Shown: piece by piece, positions 1 through 5,147 of the stretch
How positions within the stretch are numbered: the first letter of the stretch is position 1
Layout of the letters: every line of letters starts with the position of its first letter
Source: Candidatus Omnitrophota bacterium
Lineage (GTDB): Bacteria > Omnitrophota > Gorgyraeia > JABMRG01 > JAFGKX01
NCBI GenBank assembly: GCA_016928375.1
Contig: JAFGKX010000016.1
Span: 1-6,500, forward strand
Length of the DNA stretch: 6,500 nt
Reading direction: 5' to 3'
The notes under the pieces: generated by a model
What the model saw: only the letters and a program-made list of their open reading frames with translations
Database searches by the model: none
What the model was told of the DNA's origin: nothing
Program-made: the position numbers and the translations under genes

Positions 1-1181
1 AGTAACGCCTGTGTATAATATATTACAACTTTATCTTTGCTGAAATTTTCTTCATACAGTTTTTTACCTGCACTGCCTATTTTAAGCCTTAAGCCCGGAT
101 CTTTGGCCAAAGCTTCAATGGATCGTATAAATTCTGTTTTATCCCGGCACACGATCATGGAATTGTTGTTTTCTTTGACAAAAAAAGGTTCTGTATTCTC
201 CCCGTAAGTCGTTACGGTGGCAGCGCCGAATTGCAGCCCCGCCATCGTAGAGGTTCTCCTGTAGCAAACTCCGTCGGAATAAGGGCATACGTATATATCG
301 GCGATATTCAGGTATTTTTCCATCTGCTCTTTGGAACAAATACCGGTAATTATAATATATTCCCCCAGATGCCGGTAAGCTGCCTCGACTATTGAGCGGA
401 ATTTTTCCGATTCATAGCCTGCGTACAAAAGCCTTACGTTGTATTGTTTATTTGTCAAATAATCCAGCGCATCCAGGACAAAATCAGTCAGTTTCGACGG
501 ATGTAAATAACCTGAAAAAAACAATACAAGCGCTTCTTTAGGCATGTTTAATGACGCTTTCAAATCTAACTTTTCCGGACCTGTCAACTGCCTGTAGCTA
601 AAATTAGAAAATACAGGCACAACAATAAACTTCTTTTTTTGCCAAAAAAAATACTTTTTCCAGTGCTCAGCCCATATTTGGCAGCTTATGCCTATTTTTT
701 TAGAGGTACATACGGCCACAGCAAAAACAATCCTGTTAAAAATCGAGAAGGGCGTTAATTTAACATGCTTCATCAAAAACGGGATCGCTATCTCGTGAAA
801 GAAAAAGGAAATGTTTATATTTCTCATTCTCCAAAACAGCAAAAAAACAGGCAAAGAAACATTCAATCCGTTTTTGCCGTATATATTAGGCGCGTATTGA
901 AAATTAACAAAATCATACTCGTTCTTATTTATCATGGAGTTTAATCTCACAAAGCCTTTAAAATTCCATTTGGTTATACTGTAGTATACCGTTAAGCCAT
1001 TATCATTGCGCTTAACCTCTTCTTTGCCGGATACGGCTGTTGTTATTACGTCCACGTTAAAACTGCTGCACAATCCGTTCGCCAGCTTATCGACATAAAA
1101 GGCAACGCCTCCTTCTTGAGGCAGGTACGCCGGGCTTATTATTGCTATTTTTTTAAGCGTGTCTTTGGTGTAATTTTTCAT
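1..1181 (-). CDS. GT4-type glycosyltransferase, DG-x-S-x-RR subgroup (3' end cut by window)
   Basis: A probable cytoplasmic GT-B glycosyltransferase that moves a sugar from a nucleotide-sugar donor onto a growing surface glycan. The frame is open from the ATG at 1181 to the window edge, giving 393 visible residues. GT4 enzymes are usually 350-400 residues, so little should be missing. Visible are an N-terminal donor-fold strand followed by a glycine-rich loop (IAIISPAYLPQEGGV, residues 12-26), FFFHEIAIPF (126-135), the start of the second Rossmann domain at VLFFSGYLHPSK (219-230), ADIYVCPYSDG (294-304) and DGVCYRRTS (303-311). In this subgroup the last motif stands where other GT4 enzymes have E-x7-E; here the spaced pair is D303 and S311. 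The start overlaps the upstream GT4 gene by 29 bases. It is the only usable start, because no ATG, GTG or TTG follows in frame before residue 37, and AAGAG lies 4 bases before it. Family call is firm; donor and acceptor are unknown. Confidence 0.88.
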   Translation of the reverse strand, partial: MKNYTKDTLKKIAIISPAYLPQEGGVAFYVDKLANGLCSSFNVDVITTAVSGKEEVKRNDNGLTVYYSITKWNFKGFVRLNSMINKNEYDFVNFQYAPNIYGKNGLNVSLPVFLLFWRMRNINISFFFHEIAIPFLMKHVKLTPFSIFNRIVFAVAVCTSKKIGISCQIWAEHWKKYFFWQKKKFIVVPVFSNFSYRQLTGPEKLDLKASLNMPKEALVLFFSGYLHPSKLTDFVLDALDYLTNKQYNVRLLYAGYESEKFRSIVEAAYRHLGEYIIITGICSKEQMEKYLNIADIYVCPYSDGVCYRRTSTMAGLQFGAATVTTYGENTEPFFVKENNNSMIVCRDKTEFIRSIEALAKDPGLRLKIGSAGKKLYEENFSKDKVVIYYTQAL

Positions 1182-2199
1182 AAATCTCTTGGTATTGATT
1201 AAGTGCTTTTTCTTTGGAAAAATTCTTCGCTCTTTCTGCGCCCAGCTTCTCGTAATGAGCCCTTTCCTGCTCATTTTCAATCAATCTGATTATTGCCGCG
1301 GAAATACTATTATCTTCGACTATCAATCCGCACCTGCCGTTATCTAAAATTTCCTGCGCGCCGCTGTTTTTGGAACTTACAATTGCGCAGCCTGAGGCCA
1401 TGGCCTCTATATACGCAAGCCCCAGCCCCTCATACTTGCTAGGCAGGCATAATACCCATGCTTTCCTGTAAAGCGCGGCGATTGCTTGCGCGCTTAAGTT
1501 TGAGCTAAAACATTTTATGCCTATGCCCGAAACTTTCTCCTTGCACACAACCCATAACTCGGCATTTTTTATTTTCTTTTTTATTTGTTCCTTAAAAAGT
1601 TTTATAAGCAAATTGCCCCTCTTTCTCCCTTTTATGCTTCCGCCCACATAAAGAATAGCAGGGGTGATGTTTTTTTGCCCGGGATTAAATATGTCCAGGT
1701 CTACGCCGCAGTAAACAACTCTTGTGTGAAATGGGTATCTTTTTTTTACGCCTCTTGATATCACAACTTTTTCGTCGGCCTTTAGGCCGCTTATTATTTC
1801 ATTCGGATACACAAAGAATAGCTGCTGCATAAATCTTGTTACGGTCGTAGCGTTTATGGCCTCGTCCAGCGCCGAACCGTAATAGGTCCTGATTACGGGT
1901 GTTTTTGTGAATATATATTGATTGTCACCGTGAAAATGCAAAATATCAAAACTATCAAAATTTTTAAAAGCAGCCAGAAAAGGAAATAGTGTAGAGCTAA
2001 GGCCGTAGATATTTTTTATAAAAAATGGGACATGAATCAGGTTTATGTTATATAGGGCATCTTTAGGTTTGGGGCTTAGGGTAAATATCGTTACCTCGTG
2101 GCCTGCCAAAATCAGCTGATTGGCAAGATAATGCACCGAATAAGACGCTCCGCCTTTTGTTTCACCGGGCAGGTCTATACACGTAAAAGCGATTTTCAT
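1153..2199 (-). CDS. GT4 family glycosyltransferase (canonical)
   Basis: A 348-residue retaining-type GT-B glycosyltransferase, expected in the cytoplasm or at the inner membrane face, adding one sugar during glycan assembly. The N-terminal domain opens with MKIAFTCIDLPGETKGGAS, with the glycine pair at 16-17, followed by a helix ending near 33. DILHFHGD (85-92) is a typical acceptor-domain strand. VYCGVDLDIFNP (162-173) marks the crossover to the C-terminal domain, then LYVGGSIKGRKRG (183-195) with the basic phosphate-contacting loop. The nucleotide-sugar site is complete: E257 and E265 form E-x7-E inside SKYEGLGLAYIEAMASG. Length is normal for the family. The start lies 2 bases after the stop of the preceding gene. 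The nearest GGAG is about 17 bases upstream, too far to act alone, so translational coupling is likely. The 3' end overlaps the next gene by 29 bases. Sugar specificity cannot be inferred. Confidence 0.95.
   Translation of the reverse strand: MKIAFTCIDLPGETKGGASYSVHYLANQLILAGHEVTIFTLSPKPKDALYNINLIHVPFFIKNIYGLSSTLFPFLAAFKNFDSFDILHFHGDNQYIFTKTPVIRTYYGSALDEAINATTVTRFMQQLFFVYPNEIISGLKADEKVVISRGVKKRYPFHTRVVYCGVDLDIFNPGQKNITPAILYVGGSIKGRKRGNLLIKLFKEQIKKKIKNAELWVVCKEKVSGIGIKCFSSNLSAQAIAALYRKAWVLCLPSKYEGLGLAYIEAMASGCAIVSSKNSGAQEILDNGRCGLIVEDNSISAAIIRLIENEQERAHYEKLGAERAKNFSKEKALNQYQEIYEKLHQRHA
1182..1190 (-). promoter_or_regulatory. Shine-Dalgarno-like site inside the upstream GT4 gene
   Basis: AAGAG at 1186-1190, 4 bases before the ATG at 1181, lies within the coding end of the preceding glycosyltransferase. 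It supports the start that creates the 29-base overlap. The match is partial and the spacing is a little short, so the evidence is modest. Confidence 0.4.
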
Positions 2200-2201
2200 A
2201 A

Positions 2202-3290
2202 TTATACGTTATTGTGCTCCAATATAATTGTTTCTAAACGCTGCGAGAGTTTTTTATAATCAAACTCCTCCTCGGCCGTATCTCTGCTTGAATCCGCTTT
2301 ATTCAGCAGGGTTTTGTTATGCAAAATTTTTAATATAGCGCCTGATAACCTTTTCGGGTATCCTGCGTCTTTTAACCCGTCATATGCCAGCCTCATTTCA
2401 TCCGGTAAAACATAGCGGGCATCCCCTACATCCGTAGAAATAATGTATTTCCCGCAGGCAAGGTATAAAGGCAATTTGCCAGGAGTTCTTACCCAGCCCG
2501 TAATATCATTAAGCTGCGTTGAAAGGCACAGATCCATAACATTTATATATTCCGGCAGGTTATCGTAAGGAAGCGTTCCGGCAAATACCACTCTATCGGC
2601 GATGCCGTATTGGGCTGCTTTTTCCTTTAGGTGTTTTTTACCGTTTCCGTCGCCGATTATAACAGCCTTTACTGGTTCGGCCTTTAGAATATTAAGCGCT
2701 TCGATAAGGTCCGACCCGTAGCAATATTTTAAAGGCTCACTCCACATAAGGCTGCCTACAAGCCCGACCACCAGTTCGCCTTTGGGGGCTATTTTATTTT
2801 TAAGGCGCTGGTTATCTTTGGGGTAAAATTGCGAAACATCGACACCATCCGGTATATAATAAACATTTTTATAGCCTTTTGCCTGGAGATATTCTTTAAA
2901 ATAACGGCCTCTTACCACAATAATATCCGCCGCGCTCAGCACGCGCTCTTCCATAAGCTTTTCCAGAAAACAGAGCGCGGGGTTTACGCCCATTATTTTA
3001 AACAACTTGTGGTTAATGTCTCCGGCATCTATTATAAGCTTTTTGCCGGTTAGCAATTTCGCTATAAAACCGGCGGCTGCAGCGCTAAAAGCGATATTGA
3101 TTATATAAATAAAATCACATTGGTATGTAACCGCGTACAATAAAAATTTGAATAAACTTATCAGCCTGTTGTTTCTGTATAATATGTTGCCGCCTACATT
3201 GCAAAAATGCCGGACAAGCCCCCTTGCCCTTACACCATAAGGCCCATGTCTTGGGCCGTTTACTAAAAATAGGATCTTTGGCTGTTTCAT
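2202..3290 (-). CDS. GT4-like glycosyltransferase with non-canonical donor motif
   Basis: A 362-residue protein with the two-domain GT-B layout, probably a cytoplasmic glycosyltransferase in the same glycan pathway. The N-terminal Rossmann half begins KILFLVNGPRHGPYGVRARG (residues 5-24), with a hydrophobic stretch at about 46-80 and LIIDAGD at 85-91. The C-terminal half shows YIPDGVDVSQFYP (145-157), VVGLVGSLMWSE (174-185), AVIIGDGNGK (209-218) and NLPEYINVMDLCLS (244-257). The last is the usual helix-strand before the donor site. The donor site reads NDITGWVRTPGKLPLYLA (261-278) and continues to a VG pair at 288-289. Aligned on the following glycine (280), the two GT4 glutamates would fall at V267 and L275, so both are absent. 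R268 and K272 may contact the donor phosphates, which is inference. Its ATG overlaps the preceding stop (ATGA), and no Shine-Dalgarno sequence is visible, suggesting coupled translation. Fold call is good; activity and substrate are uncertain. Confidence 0.88.
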   Translation of the reverse strand: MKQPKILFLVNGPRHGPYGVRARGLVRHFCNVGGNILYRNNRLISLFKFLLYAVTYQCDFIYIINIAFSAAAAGFIAKLLTGKKLIIDAGDINHKLFKIMGVNPALCFLEKLMEERVLSAADIIVVRGRYFKEYLQAKGYKNVYYIPDGVDVSQFYPKDNQRLKNKIAPKGELVVGLVGSLMWSEPLKYCYGSDLIEALNILKAEPVKAVIIGDGNGKKHLKEKAAQYGIADRVVFAGTLPYDNLPEYINVMDLCLSTQLNDITGWVRTPGKLPLYLACGKYIISTDVGDARYVLPDEMRLAYDGLKDAGYPKRLSGAILKILHNKTLLNKADSSRDTAEEEFDYKKLSQRLETIILEHNNV

Positions 3291-4252
3291 ATAAGGGTGG
3301 GCCTGGCTTTAATCCCGAATAGGCATTTGAAATAACCAAGCCATTTATTTGTTTCCCATTTTGCGGTTTTGTTTTTGCGCATAAAAACTAATTTTAAAAA
3401 ATTCGCCAAAAGATAAATCATAAATATAAAAAAATCGCTGCACTTAACTATAGAAAGCCCGGGTATACCATAAAATTTTCTGAAATAGGCATATTTGGAA
3501 TAAATCCATAGCAGGTCCACAGAAGAAACCTTATCGCCGCTATGAGGCTTTTCTTTCGATAAGCCGTATATTTTGTACAGATGCGTAATCTTTGCGCCCG
3601 GCACATAATATCCGAGCCAGCCGGCCCTGTAGATCTTTAGCTGTATGTAGGGGTCATCCCACCATATAATTATATCTTTGTCAAAAAGCCCTATTTTTTC
3701 CGGGATTGACCTTCTTATCATCAGACAGCTGAACGCCATCCAGTCAACCCTTACGGGAACTTCCGGGAATTCCTTGCTTGTTTTCTCCGGCCTCAACCTA
3801 CGATAAAATCCGGAAAACAGGTGTTTATATGAAAAAAATATATCGTAACCCGGGTTACGGAATTTGTTCGCACTTTTTAGGACATTGTTGTTTTCATCCA
3901 GATTTTTCGGGCCCGCGTATCCTGCCGCAGGATTTTTATCCAGAAACTCCATTAATACCTGCATGGTGTTTTCATGAATCAATATATCATCGTTCATAAG
4001 GCATATATATTTGCCGCGGCTTTGTTCAAACGCCAGGTTATAAGCGGCGCAGGTGCCTATATTTTTATCCTGCGCTAACAATTTAACGCCCGGAAAATAT
4101 TCTTTTATCATCTGCTGGCTTTTGTCGGAAGACGCGTTATCCACAACGATGACTTCGTGGGTAATATTCTTGCAGTTTTTATTTATGGAATCCAGCAGGT
4201 TTCTCAGGCAGTCTTTTTTATTAAAATTTACTATGATAATACTAAGCTTCAT
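3287..4252 (-). CDS. Family 2 glycosyltransferase (GT-A fold, rhamnosyltransferase-like)
   Basis: A 321-residue inverting-type GT2 enzyme that would transfer a sugar from a nucleotide donor to a lipid-linked glycan. The N-terminal strand is LSIIIVNFNKKD (3-14). VVDNASSD (36-43) is the typical uridine/nucleotide-binding loop, followed by KNIGTCAAYNLA (63-74). LMNDDILI (85-92) contains the metal-binding NDD at 87-89 in place of DxD. The acceptor half has VDWMAFSCLMIRR (169-181), then IGLFDKDIIIWWDD (187-200), where D199/D200 replace the usual ED, the probable catalytic base region. H224 in KITHLYKIYG is the conserved late histidine. A hydrophobic segment at about 273-291 near the C-terminus may associate with the membrane. 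The overall pattern resembles WbbL-like rhamnosyltransferases, but rhamnose is not shown. It overlaps its neighbours on both sides by 4 bases (ATGA) and lacks a close Shine-Dalgarno sequence, consistent with coupled translation. Confidence 0.94.
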   Translation of the reverse strand: MKLSIIIVNFNKKDCLRNLLDSINKNCKNITHEVIVVDNASSDKSQQMIKEYFPGVKLLAQDKNIGTCAAYNLAFEQSRGKYICLMNDDILIHENTMQVLMEFLDKNPAAGYAGPKNLDENNNVLKSANKFRNPGYDIFFSYKHLFSGFYRRLRPEKTSKEFPEVPVRVDWMAFSCLMIRRSIPEKIGLFDKDIIIWWDDPYIQLKIYRAGWLGYYVPGAKITHLYKIYGLSKEKPHSGDKVSSVDLLWIYSKYAYFRKFYGIPGLSIVKCSDFFIFMIYLLANFLKLVFMRKNKTAKWETNKWLGYFKCLFGIKARPTLI

Positions 4253-5121
4253 ATTATTAAAAACGGAATACCTTTTTTGACTTCATATGTCTTCGCGCAT
4301 TTTATGCATTTAAAAATGCCATTTTGTTCCAGCGTACCCCTGCATGCGGGGCATGCGGTTAATTCATGCATAGGGGGTAATTTTTTCGCTGACCTGCGGC
4401 GTATCAACGGGCCATAAACATTGTCCAGCAGATGGAACCTGGCGGCCATTTTCTGTTTGGCGAACACAGGCATAGCCTCCTGTTTGAATTTATCTTTATG
4501 CCAGCTTAGATTAAAGTTCTCTGCGGCATTGATCCTGTAATTTATGCTGCCCTTCCATTCAAATGCCGTCATTAATTTATACTTATACGGCTTCATGTAA
4601 AGTTCTTTATAAAAAAATTTGCTCTCCCTTGCCAGCGAACAACACCATTCGGATAATTTTTCATTAAGCACAGGTTTTTCTTTCGGCGTAATTTCTAAAA
4701 CCCCGTTTTTTACCTCTGCTGTCCAGTAATGCCAGGCTCTTCCGACTAAAGTTTCCCATTCCAGGTTCGGCATTTCTATATATCCCGCTTTAGATATGCG
4801 CTGTAATTCATTCAACACTAAAGCGGGGTCTTCTACGTGCTCTACAAGATGCGAGCATATTGAGTAGTCAAACGCCTTATTTTTAAAAGGCAGGCGCCTT
4901 GCGTCACACGCTACTATTATTTGTCCGCGCCCTGCGCAAAAAGGAGCGCCGTCTCGCTCTGCATCGTCTGAAATATACCTGTCGCATAAAACATTCGCTC
5001 TTAAATTCGGCAGGGTGCCGCTTCCTACGTCGATTACCATATCATCAGGGCTAATATGCATAGCTTTTAATTGCGTGAGCCTTTTTTCCGCTATAAGAAA
5101 CGCGTCTTGTATTTTATACAT
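4249..5121 (-). CDS. SAM-dependent methyltransferase with C-terminal Trm112-like zinc ribbon
   Basis: A 290-residue class I (Rossmann) methyltransferase. Motif I is VIDVGSGTLP (29-38), the SAM-binding loop. CDRYISDDAERDGAPF (46-61) resembles the segment seen in methyltransferases of surface-glycan clusters. CDARRLPFKNKAFDYS (72-87) and ICSHLVEHVEDP (88-99) cover the adenine-contacting acidic region and motif IV, and AGYIEMPN (112-119) follows. A middle region rich in aromatic and basic residues (about 125-245) has no motif I recognise. The last 37 residues read as a Trm112/UPF0434-type ribbon: L254, C257 and C260 in CPAC, C272 and C275 in CIKC, then Y279 and GIPFL at 284-288. Four cysteines should bind one zinc. 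The ATG at 5121 has AAAGG 6 bases upstream. Likely job: methylating a sugar of the glycan, perhaps as a chain cap. That is inferred from the neighbours; a protein or small-molecule target is not excluded. Confidence 0.92.
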   Translation of the reverse strand: MYKIQDAFLIAEKRLTQLKAMHISPDDMVIDVGSGTLPNLRANVLCDRYISDDAERDGAPFCAGRGQIIVACDARRLPFKNKAFDYSICSHLVEHVEDPALVLNELQRISKAGYIEMPNLEWETLVGRAWHYWTAEVKNGVLEITPKEKPVLNEKLSEWCCSLARESKFFYKELYMKPYKYKLMTAFEWKGSINYRINAAENFNLSWHKDKFKQEAMPVFAKQKMAARFHLLDNVYGPLIRRRSAKKLPPMHELTACPACRGTLEQNGIFKCIKCAKTYEVKKGIPFLII

Positions 5122-5132
5122 AGAAAGCCTTT
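5122..5132 (-). promoter_or_regulatory. Shine-Dalgarno site of the methyltransferase gene
   Basis: AAAGG at 5128-5132, 6 bases before the ATG at 5121, is the best ribosome-binding site in the window. It sits in the only intergenic gap and supports that ATG as the start. The next three genes lack an equally placed site and appear to depend on coupling through overlapping or adjacent stop and start codons. Confidence 0.6.
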
Positions 5133-5147
5133 ATGCTTTTTGATAAT

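Noticed and set aside
139..339. Separate 66-codon minus-strand frame near the left end
   Set aside because: It is an alternate-frame shadow of the third GT4-type gene, whose frame is open without a stop from 1181 to the window edge and carries all the motifs.
1740..1747. T8 tract in the canonical GT4 gene as a phase-variation site
   Set aside because: It encodes ordinary lysine codons (GVKKRY), the frame is intact, and tracts of 7-8 A or T are frequent in this DNA.
4053..4417. Two short plus-strand frames (75 and 86 codons) over the GT2/methyltransferase junction
   Set aside because: They are antisense to conserved motifs of both genes, lack family features and have no independent support.
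5122..5147. Terminator or internal promoter in the only intergenic gap
   Set aside because: At 26 bases it is too short for a full promoter, and there is no GC-rich stem followed by a T run.
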